Shown one piece after another: positions 14,701-21,897 of a stretch of DNA of 22,320 bases. The notes beneath the pieces were generated by a model. It was not told the DNA's origin. It did not search any database and saw nothing but the letters and a program-made list of their open reading frames with translations. Made by a program: the position numbers and the translations under genes. Numbering within the stretch: the stretch's first letter is position 1; each line of letters starts with the position of its first letter. Source of the stretch: Streptomyces sp. NRRL F-2664 (lineage in GTDB: Bacteria; Actinomycetota; Actinomycetes; Streptomycetales; Streptomycetaceae); contig NZ_JOFX01000056.1 of assembly GCF_000719345.1 (NCBI RefSeq), positions 1 through 22,320 on the forward strand, written 5' to 3'.

Positions 14701-14806
14701 GTCGATCTCCGCGACCAGAGCGCCTACCTCCGCGCACACCTCGCACTCGGGGGCGAGCCGGTGCTCGCCCTGCTCGACCAGCTGTACCGGGCGGCTGTCG
14801 GTGGTT
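14701..14806 (+). pseudogene. C-terminal fragment of an unrecognised gene
   Basis: A one-frame shift after the GTPase piece reveals VDLRDQSAYLRAHLALGGEP and VLALLDQLYRAAVGGYG, which has good helical protein character in a high-GC codon pattern, running into the end of the EF-hand gene. The family is not recognised. It is read as the tail of a third truncated gene, or the tail of the GTPase piece after a frameshift. Confidence 0.4.
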
Positions 14807-15356
14807 ACGGGTGTCCGAGGAGCCAGCTGCCGGGGGCGTCGGGGTCTTCGCTGGCGAGGTATTCGCGCCAGGTGGCGTAGTACTCGTCGCGGCTGATGCG
14901 GCCGTCGCCGTCGCGGTCCATCTGCTCCATGGCGGTCTTGGCGTCCTTCTCGGACATGCCCCAGACCTTCCAGATGAGGTCGATCTCTTCGCCCTGGAGG
15001 ACGCCGTCGCCGTTGATGTCGGCGGTGTCGAACTCGGCGTCGAGGGCGGGGCGGAACGTCTTGTCGAGGAGGCCGAGATCGGCGACGTGGCGGTGGAGTC
15101 CGGCGTGGAACTCCTCCCGGCTGACCCGTCCGTCGCCGTCGGTGTCCATGGCCGAGACGATGTTGTGGTGGACCTGCTGGTAGGCGCGGTGGAGTGCCTT
15201 GGCCTGGGCGGATCCCTCGGCGTGGCCGAAGCCGGCAGAGAACTTCTGGGCGGTCCTGGCCCAGTCCTCGGGCTCGATGTAGCCGTTGCTGTCGGTGTCC
15301 AGCAGGTCGAAGAAGCGGTTGAACTTACGGGTCCGCAGATCGGTCGCCGTCGTCAT
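14805..15356 (-). CDS. Four-EF-hand calcium-binding protein
   Basis: A 183-residue calerythrin/sarcoplasmic-type protein with loops at 20-31 (DTDSNGYIEPED), 71-82 (DTDGDGRVSREE), 113-124 (DINGDGVLQGEE) and 147-158 (DRDGDGRISRDE). The first loop ends in Asp rather than Glu at position 12, which usually changes affinity or favours magnesium; the other three are standard. No signal peptide or membrane segment, so it should act in the cytoplasm as a calcium buffer or sensor. ATG has GAGGT five bases upstream. The 3' end converges on the gene mosaic. Upstream lies the EgtD-like gene on the same strand, 158 bases away, so separate transcription is likely. Confidence 0.93.
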   Translation of the reverse strand: MTTATDLRTRKFNRFFDLLDTDSNGYIEPEDWARTAQKFSAGFGHAEGSAQAKALHRAYQQVHHNIVSAMDTDGDGRVSREEFHAGLHRHVADLGLLDKTFRPALDAEFDTADINGDGVLQGEEIDLIWKVWGMSEKDAKTAMEQMDRDGDGRISRDEYYATWREYLASEDPDAPGSWLLGHP

Positions 15357-15514
15357 CAGTACCTCGGCAGAAACGTGGAGATCGGGTTGCAGCGGATCAT
15401 TCCGGATTGCCGCCGGGCGAGGCCAGCCGATCCGGCTTCACCACGCGAACGGCCCATCATGAACACCCCCCGACCGCGCTGAGACGCTCGCGGCCGCGGG
15501 GTGCCCGCCGTGGT

Positions 15515-16480
15515 TCATCCCTGATGGCGGGCGAGAAGGAGCATGTACCGGCCGCTGGTGTCCGGCAGCCGGCGTACGGTCTCGAAGCCGTGAGCCGACA
15601 GCTCGTCGTCGAGCTGTTCGGCGGTGAAGCGCACTGCGACGGCCGCACGCAGGACCTGGCCGCGGGGGAGGAGCACGCGGTGGGAGGTGGGGTGGCCGGG
15701 GATCAGGACGCTCTGGTCGGCGAGCGCACGCAGTCCGATCTCGACGCGCTGCTCGGGGGCGGCCCAGGTGACGTGGTGGGCGTAGGCGTCGAGGTCGAAG
15801 TTCGTGCCGAGGTCTCGGTTGAGGATGCGCAGGCAGTGGAGGTAGAACGCCTCCATGAGGCCGGCGGCGTCCTGGTAGGCGGAGACCATCACCTGCGCGT
15901 CGTGCAGCAGGGGCACCCCCAGCAACAGGCCGTCTCCCGGCTCCAGGCTGCCTGCCAGGAGCGCCAGCAGGTCATGGCGCTCACCGGGAAGCAGGTTGCC
16001 CAGAGTGCTGCCGAGGAAGGTGACCAGCGCGGGGCGCCGGCCGGTCTCGCGCAGCGCCGGAGGCCACGGGCGGGTGAAGTCCGCGGCCACGGTGTGCACC
16101 GAGGTGCTGGGTGAGGCGTGCCGGAGCCGGTCGGTCAGCCGGCTGAGCGCACTGGTGCTGACGTCCACCGGCAGGTAGGTCGCGGGCGCGGTCAAGTGCC
16201 GCAGGAGCGGCAGTGCCTTCTCCCCGGTGCCGGAGCCGAGCTCGATCAACGTCCGAGCCCCGCAGTCGGCGGTCACCTCGCGTGAGTGCGCGTGAAGGAG
16301 CTGCATCTCCAGCCGGTTGAGGTAGTACTCGGGCTGCTCGCGGATCCGGTCGTAGAGCGCGGTGTTGTGCTCGTCCCACAGCAGCCGATACGGCAGGTGC
16401 GGCGGTTCGGCGCCCAAGCCCGTCGCCACCTCGGCGCGGACCTGCAGCACAGCGCCCGACTGGACGGCGACAGCAGACAC
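15515..16480 (-). CDS. EgtD-family SAM-dependent amino acid methyltransferase
   Basis: About 321 residues of the Methyltransf_33 family, whose best-known member EgtD trimethylates the alpha-nitrogen of L-histidine in ergothioneine synthesis. Seen: TLIELGSGTGEKALPLLRHL (SAM motif I), PVDVSTSAL, FLGSTLGNL, LLLGVPLLHD, and an EgtD-like C-terminal domain. Where EgtD has MRTEIS, whose Glu and Ser hold the histidine ring, this protein has LRAAVA; where EgtD has Met in IEMRLRA it has Ile (VEIGLRA). So histidine is probably not the substrate. No egtA, egtB or egtC is adjacent. Start: GTG 16480 is preferred because GGAGGT lies seven bases upstream; the frame is open to 16498. Divergent from a second methyltransferase. 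Family certain, substrate unknown. Confidence 0.87.
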   Translation of the reverse strand: MSAVAVQSGAVLQVRAEVATGLGAEPPHLPYRLLWDEHNTALYDRIREQPEYYLNRLEMQLLHAHSREVTADCGARTLIELGSGTGEKALPLLRHLTAPATYLPVDVSTSALSRLTDRLRHASPSTSVHTVAADFTRPWPPALRETGRRPALVTFLGSTLGNLLPGERHDLLALLAGSLEPGDGLLLGVPLLHDAQVMVSAYQDAAGLMEAFYLHCLRILNRDLGTNFDLDAYAHHVTWAAPEQRVEIGLRALADQSVLIPGHPTSHRVLLPRGQVLRAAVAVRFTAEQLDDELSAHGFETVRRLPDTSGRYMLLLARHQG

Positions 16481-16543
16481 CCACACCACCTCCATCACAG
16501 AAAGCAGCCACTCGAATCCAAAGGGTAACTATAGGGTTCGGGT
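16481..16543. promoter_or_regulatory. Compact divergent promoter region
   Basis: Only 63 bases separate the two divergent methyltransferase starts. AACTATAGG at 16527-16535 contains the palindrome CTATAG and could serve as -10 in either direction. On the plus strand TATAGG ends 8 bases before the GTG and no ribosome-binding site is visible, which suggests a leaderless transcript. Confidence 0.5.
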
Positions 16544-17341
16544 GTGCAGACAGAGGAGTACGGAAGCCGCCTGTACGGCTTCGACCAGCCGCTTGAACGG
16601 GAACGCATCGCCCTGATCGGCGAGGTCTTCGACCCCTATACCCGACGCCGCATCACCGACCTCGGCCTCCTGCCCGGCCGCCGGTGCCTGGACGTCGGCG
16701 CAGGACCGGGCACCGTCGCCGCCTGGCTCGCCGACCAGGCCGGCCCCGACGGCGAAGTCATCGCCCTCGACCGCGACACCAGCCTGCTGAACGAAGCCGC
16801 GCATTCCGGAGTGCAGATCTGGCACGCCGACGTCCATACGGCCACCGACGACGAACTGCCCAAACCCGGCTTCGACCTCGTCCACGCCCGCCTGACGCTC
16901 TGCCACCTCCCCCAGCGCCAGGAGGTCCTCTCCCGCCTGGTGTCCTGGCTCGCACCCGGCGGCCACCTCATCGTCAGCGACGTCATCAACACCATGGCCG
17001 CCGCCTCACCCCAACCCGCCGTACGCACCCTCACCCAGGCCTATGACCACGCGCTGCTCACCACCCTCGACAGCGACCTGAACTACGCCCGCGCCTACCC
17101 CGCCCCCCTCATCGACGCGGGCCTCACGGACGTCGACATGGCCGCCGACGTTCCCCTCGTACGCGGCAACAGCCCCACTGCCCGCTTCTGGGAACTCACC
17201 TTCACCGCCATGCGCACCGAGATCATCGCCACCGGACTCATCGACGGCGCAGGCTTCGACGCGGCCATCGCGCACCTCACCGCCCCCCGAACCCACGAAC
17301 TCGGATACACCCTCGTCTCCGCCTGGGGTCGCGCCGCTTAG
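16544..17341 (+). CDS. Class I SAM-dependent methyltransferase
   Basis: A 265-residue methyltransferase with a Rossmann-like domain: motif I RCLDVGAGPGTVAAWLAD (about 47-64), the acidic residue after strand 2 in VIALDRDTSLLN (about 73-84), motif II LPKPGFDLVHARLTLCHL (about 104-121) and motif III LAPGGHLIVSDV (about 134-145). The C-terminal part (about 160-265) probably forms the substrate lid. It resembles small-molecule methyltransferases of actinomycetes; the substrate cannot be told. GTG start, likely leaderless. It shares a promoter region with the EgtD-like gene, so the two may act on the same compound. Confidence 0.88.
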   Translation: MQTEEYGSRLYGFDQPLERERIALIGEVFDPYTRRRITDLGLLPGRRCLDVGAGPGTVAAWLADQAGPDGEVIALDRDTSLLNEAAHSGVQIWHADVHTATDDELPKPGFDLVHARLTLCHLPQRQEVLSRLVSWLAPGGHLIVSDVINTMAAASPQPAVRTLTQAYDHALLTTLDSDLNYARAYPAPLIDAGLTDVDMAADVPLVRGNSPTARFWELTFTAMRTEIIATGLIDGAGFDAAIAHLTAPRTHELGYTLVSAWGRAA

Positions 17342-17461
17342 GTGTGGATGACTGGTTGGACACTCCGCTCACCCAAGCGTCGTCCGGTCCAGCGAACTTG
17401 ATGCCGGCCCGCGGTCCGCGATGTGCTCCCGGGACCGCCGTTCCGGCGCCGCCTGCGTTGG

Positions 17462-17523
17462 CCAGACGGCCTCGGAGAGGGTGAAGATGCGGCGTGCCGG
17501 TGGCGTCGAGGAGCCGGCGGATC
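17462..17523 (-). pseudogene. Duplicated 3' end of a STAS gene
   Basis: This stretch matches the last 60-odd bases of the STAS gene (9612-9675) with only a few differences and a two-base shortening, and encodes IRRLLDATGT on the minus strand. The stop codon TGA reads TGG here, and nothing of the rest of the STAS domain follows. The similarity also continues weakly into the bases beyond the stop. It is a relic of a paralogue or a partial duplication. Confidence 0.75.
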
Positions 17524-17727
17524 ACTGCCCTGCTGGCCACTCGGCCCTCCCGCCCCTCCCCCCACCGGGGGCCCGGGGCCTGACCGCCCGTAAGGGGGTG
17601 CTCGGACGGGTCCTGCTCAGCCCGCGCCGACATGGCGTACGTGGGTGAGGCCCGAGGCCCAGAGCGCTCTGGAGGCAGCATTACCCCGGGGCCGCCCCAT
17701 CCCTCGGCCGCGGCTCCACTCCTCCCA

Positions 17728-17755
17728 CCGTCACGCCGTAAAGGCGGCGTGACGG
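17728..17755. terminator. 11-bp hairpin, probable terminator
   Basis: CCGTCACGCCG and CGGCGTGACGG flank TAAAGG. There is no T-run on either side, as is common for actinomycete terminators. It lies between the methyltransferase and the ligase pseudogene. Confidence 0.5.
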
Positions 17756-17954
17756 CGTACGTGTGCTGTCCGCGGCTCAGCCGGCCTGCCCGTGGGCGTC
17801 GCGGATGTCGCCGTCCCGCACATACCCGCAGGGCGTCCCTGACGGCCCCGTGGCGCCCCTCGGATGGATGGCGCGACCACCGTCCTGCAGAGCCGCTTAC
17901 GCGTTGGGTGGCCGACCCTGGAAGAGGGGCCGGCAACCGGTGAGGGAGGCTCTC

Positions 17955-18965
17955 GTGACGCTGAGGCCGCCAGTGGAGCCGATGGTGGCCCAGGCCGCGG
18001 AGGCCGGGCCGGGTCCGGCCGCTGTGCGGGCGGGGGTGGCGTACGAGCAGAAGCTGGACGGCCACCGGGCGCTCCTGTTCACCGCCGCCAAGCCGGGCGG
18101 CACGGCGGTGGTGCAGACCCGCCGCGGGGCTGGTTCAGGACCGGTGGCCGGACCTGGTGGCGGCCGCCGAGACGCAGTTGCCGCACGGCCTGGTCCTCGA
18201 CGGCGAACTCGTCGTCTGGGACACCGAGGCGGGCCGGCTGTCGTTCGCGGCCTTGCAGCGCCGGGCCGCCGCCCGCGCCCCCACCCTTGCCGCGCGGTGG
18301 CCGGTCTAATTTGTCGCCTTCCACCTCTTGCAGCACGGCGACCATGAGCTTCTCGCCCGCCCGTACGCCGAGCGGCGGACCTGCTGGAGAAACTGTTTTC
18401 CGACCACGCCCTGACGGCCCCGTGGACGCTTGTCCCGCAGACGACGGACCTGGCCAAGGCGCGGGAATGGCTGGAGACCTGAAGGGACGTCGCCAGGGTG
18501 GAGGGGATCCTGGTCAAGCCCTAGAACGGCCGCTACCTCCCCGGCTACCGGGAATGGACAAAGATCCGGAGACGGGACACCACGGAGATGATCGTCGGCG
18601 GGATCCGGCACCCTGACCCGCCCGCAGCTCCTCGTCCCAGGCCGCCACCACACCCACGGCCGACTGCGCCCGGTCGGTCGGACCGTCCCCTTGCGCCCGG
18701 ATGCCGCCCGCCTGGTCGCCGAGCACCTTACTACCGCCGGCCCTGGCATCCGTGGACGGGGTGAGGCTCTCGGCGACGTGGGGGAGCCGCGACGCCTGAA
18801 CACCACCCTCGTCCACCCTGCCCTGGTCGCTGAGGTCAGCGCCGATGGCGCCATCGACCACGGCGGGGTCTTCCGCCATCCGCTGCGCTCCCAACGCCTG
18901 CGCCTGGACGCGCAGCTTGAAGACGTGTCCGGGTTCGGCCAGGGGCCCACCGCGGCTGCTGGCTG
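17955..18965 (+). pseudogene. ATP-dependent DNA ligase, heavily degraded
   Basis: A relic of a LigC/LigD-type ATP-dependent DNA ligase, an enzyme of non-homologous end joining. GTG 17955 with GGGAGG upstream begins VTLRPPVEPMVAQAAEAGPG, then EQKLDGHRALLF carries the adenylated lysine (KxDG). Further pieces in shifted frames: GLVLDGELVVWDTEAGRLSF, LTAPWTLVPQTTDLAKAREW, VEGILVKP, YLPGYREWTKIRRRDTTEMI, then VGRTVPLRPDAARLVAEHL and HGGVFRHPLRSQRLRLD from the oligonucleotide-binding domain. Lesions: frameshifts near 18120, 18365, 18603, 18745 and 18800; stops at 18307-18309, 18480-18482 and 18522-18524. Nearly full length, so it decayed in place by point changes. No ku or primase gene is beside it. 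Confidence 0.85.
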
Positions 18966-19306
18966 CTGGCTGTCGGTGCGGGCTGAGGCTGATCACGTCC
19001 GATCAGGGCGAGTGCGTTGTTGGCCGGGCACGTCCTCGGAGGGGGCGGATCGCAGGTCTTTCGACCACCGGTCACCAATGGCCGGTGGCGTGGCCTGTTG
19101 GCCGAGCGGTTCGGGACATCACCATCGGGATGTCCGGCTCGCGGCAGCTCACCACGCCGAGCCCCACTCGCCGAAGGTCCTGCGCGTCACCTCACTTGCG
19201 AACTTCGGCTACCCGTCCCCACGCCTCGCCGACCCCAGGCCAGGACCGGCCGCTTGACCAGGAACGCCCCTATTGTCCCAGCAACGTCCATGGAGGACCG
19301 AAGGCC
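18966..19306. other. Intergenic
   Basis: About 340 bases upstream of the small membrane protein gene. Contains a short imperfect hairpin (GGACATC...GATGTCC near 19110-19132) but no gene. The promoter of the next gene must be here; no clear consensus was found. Confidence 0.4.
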
Positions 19307-19627
19307 ATGAGCTCAGCCAGAGAGAACACCCCCGCCCAGAACCTGCTGGCGAGTCTTTTCTTTCTTGCCGTCGGCGCGGCGATTCTATTCGTTGGATTCA
19401 AGATCAATAACTCGCCCGCCGACTGCGGCGGCGAAACGATGTCAGCCGGCGACACCTGCGTCAGCTACTCAGGCAGCCACCAGACCGGGAGCAACAACCT
19501 GGACGAGCAGAAGTCCGAGAATTCGACCAGCGCGAACTGGGCTTTCGTCGTCGGAGGGCTCGTGATACTCGCCAGCGCCTGTGGAAGCGTTGCAGCGTTG
19601 CGAGACATGAGCGGTTCATTCCGCTGA
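19307..19627 (+). CDS. Small two-helix membrane protein
   Basis: A 106-residue membrane protein with helices at about 12-31 (LLASLFFLAVGAAILFVGFK) and about 76-95 (AFVVGGLVILASACGSVAAL). Between them is an extracytoplasmic loop of about 45 residues with two cysteines (PADCGGETMSAGDTCVSYSG) that may pair. Such proteins are common in actinomycetes and have no known function. ATG is preceded by GAAGG. The gene uses more AT-ending codons (for example ATTCTATTC) than its neighbours. Monocistronic. Confidence 0.8.
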   Translation: MSSARENTPAQNLLASLFFLAVGAAILFVGFKINNSPADCGGETMSAGDTCVSYSGSHQTGSNNLDEQKSENSTSANWAFVVGGLVILASACGSVAALRDMSGSFR

Positions 19628-20152
19628 TCATCCACTTGCCTGCTCGCCCATCCGGCATCGGTACGAAACAGGTGGAGGCCACCACCGACGACGGCCGAGT
19701 GCGTCGCCTCCCACAAGTGCTGGAGCCCCGTGACGAACTCGCGGCGCGGGTCGTCCGGCACCTGGAACGGACCGTCGCCCAGCACCGGCGGGCCGGGTGT
19801 GGAAGGGGGCCGGACCGGCGCCCTCACCACCAACGACGGAGCGACGGACCCAGCCCTCCCGGGGTAGACACACCAGCCGACTGGCCCTGCCCGTATAGAC
19901 GCGCGGCGATCCGTGCTGAGGGCGAGAGGATGTCGTGGGCGATGGGCCGGGCTGGACGGCGCGTCCGCACCCGACGGCCCGCGCGTGGGGATCGACGGGG
20001 GCGTTGTCGGGTTGTGGTGGGGTGGGCCGGCGAGGGGGCCCCGCTGCGCCTGTTGGAGCTTCTCCCGGTGCCGGCTCATCGGTGCATGGAAAGGGCGGCA
20101 TGGGTCCCTAGATTGGAGACTTGCCCGGGGTGCCTGGAAGGGAAAGCTGATC
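19628..20152. other. Intergenic, possible relics
   Basis: About 525 bases with no intact gene. A minus-strand stretch around 19660-19800 (DDPRREFVTGLQHLWEATHS) looks protein-like and may be a gene relic, but the frames on both sides are irregular and no family is recognised. Confidence 0.35.
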
Positions 20153-20314
20153 CTGCATCGCGCCAGCGGTCAACCCCCGATTGGGTTCCCCGTCTGCATC
20201 CAGCTGGAGGACGCGGACGTGAAAATCCTTGAGAAACCCAAAGATGGCTTCTACGAGTTCCGAGAAGACGTACCTGGCAAGCCCAAGGACGACTGCTACC
20301 GCTGGTTCGCCTGA
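20153..20314 (+). pseudogene. C-terminal fragment of an unrecognised gene
   Basis: The last 40-50 codons before a TGA at 20312-20314 have clear protein character and an AT-richer, lysine-rich codon use (VCIQLEDADVKILEKPKDGF, YEFREDVPGKPKDDCYRWFA), unlike the irregular sequence before them. There is no good start: the only in-frame GTG is at 20219. It appears to be the tail of a gene that has lost its 5' part. Family not recognised. Confidence 0.35.
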
Positions 20315-20588
20315 GTACGCCGAGGGACAACCCGCGAGGGCCTCTTCGACGAAGTAATGCTCCCGGTGTTCCCGGCCGCACTCCGGTGTCGGCCGGTACT
20401 CATCTCCGTAGAGGCACCGAGCGTGCTCTGTCAGGGTGCTGTGCATGCACCGGAGCCTACGACCCCTGGATCCGCCGGACAGAACAAGGCGCATGGGTGC
20501 CGCTGCAGCCCGCGGCGAGGTCCAGCAGCCGCTGCTGCTCGGTTCCGTCGACGACGATGCCCAAGCGGGCAACAGGGTCAGGCTGACC

Positions 20589-21185
20589 TCAGTTGTCGTC
20601 GCGGCCCCATTGATACCGCCACGCCACGTCGAGGCAGACCATTTCCTCGTTGCGGAATCCGAGCCGCGGCTGGCCCAGACGGTCCGCGCCTTCCACGCAC
20701 CGCTCGTCGTTGTGGAGTGCGAGACCGTACACAGCAACAAGCTGGACCCGGCGCTCCGGGTGGTCGAGGAGAGCCGCCATCGCGTCGGTCAGCGCGGGAT
20801 CGCCGTTCCCGGCCTCGCCGACACTGCGGCAGGCCGCGATCCGTACGTCTGTATCAGGGTCGCCCATCAGCGTCAGGAGTGCCTCACGAGCTTCGTCGGA
20901 CCGGTACGTGGACTCCAAGCGCGTGCCGAGACCGGCGGCCACCGCTCGCCGGACGCCGGCGTCGTGGTGGCCGACGTGCGCCAGGAGGGACGCTTCGGCA
21001 CGCGGCTCGGCGTACGAATACAGGCTGCGCAACACCTCTACGAGGACGGCGTTGTCCGTCTCCTCGGCCGACCAGTCTCCGTGAGGGCGGCCACGGCGAG
21101 GACGCAGAACTCCTCCTCGTGGTTGTCGTTCGACGTGGGCAGTGGCGGGCACATGCCGTCTTCGACGGCCTAATGCAGACGCCAT
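20589..21185 (-). CDS. HEAT-repeat protein, N-terminus uncertain
   Basis: The last 130 residues are alpha-helical HEAT repeats: AEASLLAHVGHHDAGVRRAV, AREALLTLMGDPDTDVRIAA, LTDAMAALLDHPERRVQLVA, each with the D/N-x-x-V-R at the second helix. Such proteins are scaffolds for protein contacts and are frequent in Streptomyces; a cytoplasmic location is likely. The N-terminus in this frame (ATG 21185, residues 1-40) is Arg-rich and unlikely. In the next frame ATG 21154 starts MCPPLPTSNDNHEEEFCVLA, then VAALTE, a natural first HEAT helix, so a one-base frameshift near 21085 is suspected. The end is DVAWRYQWGRDDN. A hairpin lies just upstream of the start. Confidence 0.7.
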   Translation of the reverse strand: MASALGRRRRHVPATAHVERQPRGGVLRPRRGRPHGDWSAEETDNAVLVEVLRSLYSYAEPRAEASLLAHVGHHDAGVRRAVAAGLGTRLESTYRSDEAREALLTLMGDPDTDVRIAACRSVGEAGNGDPALTDAMAALLDHPERRVQLVAVYGLALHNDERCVEGADRLGQPRLGFRNEEMVCLDVAWRYQWGRDDN

Positions 21186-21197
21186 CTGGACCGTGAG

Positions 21198-21232
21198 GGC
21201 CGGGGAGGCGCCTTTTTGCCGTCTCCCCGGCC
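21198..21232. terminator. 9-bp hairpin, possible terminator
   Basis: GGCCGGGGA and TCCCCGGCC pair, with a looser inner part around CTTTTTG. It lies between the HEAT gene start and the next plus-strand gene, where no transcript obviously ends, so it may be a leader structure or a remnant terminator of a lost gene. Confidence 0.4.
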
Positions 21233-21438
21233 ATGCGTGACCGCAGCGCAGGCGCGCAGGATGGCTTGCCGGTCCGGGCGGGCGTCCCGCCCCGGCACGG
21301 GTGCCGCGTGCGGGGGAGGGGGCACCACCCAAGGGCAACGGCCCGCCCCTCCCGACGATGTCATCACGGATAGTGTTCTTCTGTTACGGAAAGTTTCTCA
21401 ACGGGTAGAGCTGAGGGCCCAGCCCTTGGAGGAAGACG

Positions 21439-21897
21439 ATGTCCGATTCTGCCCGGCAGACGGTGAGGCCCGAGGTCACCCTGTTCAGCGGTAGCGGTCA
21501 CACGGGTGACAGCTGTGTCCTGCCGATGGACGGCTCTACCTACTCCTTGAAGGCGACCGGTCTGGACAAGATCGCCTCGGTCAGGGTCGACTGGCCTGGC
21601 CACGGAATGGCGAAGCCGGTCGTCCGCCTGTACTGCGAGGTCCCCACCCACCAGAAGGACTTCGCCGCCGACCAGGGGTCCGCCTTCAAGGACTTCACCG
21701 CCGACACCGCCGACACCGGCAAGTGGGCCGGCGCCAAGTGGGTCAAGGGCTACGCCGACGACGGGAGGGAGATGGCGAACACCTGCTTTTCCGGCCACCG
21801 GGGCGAGCGGACCATCCTGGACACCCTCGCCGACCCCAACGCCATGCCCCGCTACAGCCGGCCGGGTGCGGGCCGCGACCGCGACCTGTACGGCTGA
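21439..21897 (+). CDS. Small protein with beta/gamma-crystallin-like motif
   Basis: A 152-residue protein. Residues about 12-52 (EVTLFSGSGHTGDSCVLPMD, then LKATGLDKIASVRV) resemble a beta/gamma-crystallin Greek key: an aromatic-x-x-G-x-x-G opening and a closing D-K-I-A-S that corresponds to the calcium-binding N/D-N/D-x-x-S/T-S. If right, it may bind calcium. The remainder (DFTADTADTGKWAGAKWVKG) is not recognised. No signal peptide or membrane segment. ATG is supported by GGAGGAAG eight bases upstream. Three cysteines are present. The motif match is by eye, from a single key instead of the usual two, so the family is tentative; the gene itself is convincing. Confidence 0.72.
   Translation: MSDSARQTVRPEVTLFSGSGHTGDSCVLPMDGSTYSLKATGLDKIASVRVDWPGHGMAKPVVRLYCEVPTHQKDFAADQGSAFKDFTADTADTGKWAGAKWVKGYADDGREMANTCFSGHRGERTILDTLADPNAMPRYSRPGAGRDRDLYG

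Larger units (their letters stand above)
17342..17954. other. Intergenic with STAS relic and a hairpin
   Basis: Apart from the STAS fragment and the hairpin listed separately, no gene is seen in this stretch of about 610 bases on either strand. Confidence 0.45.

Noticed and set aside
13944..15482. 512-codon plus-strand frame
   Set aside because: It joins intergenic DNA, the gene mosaic and the antisense strand of the EF-hand gene; only short segments have protein character.
19095..19150. tRNA-like string GGCCGAGCGGTTCGGG
   Set aside because: It resembles a D-arm, but no acceptor stem, anticodon arm or T-loop could be paired around it.
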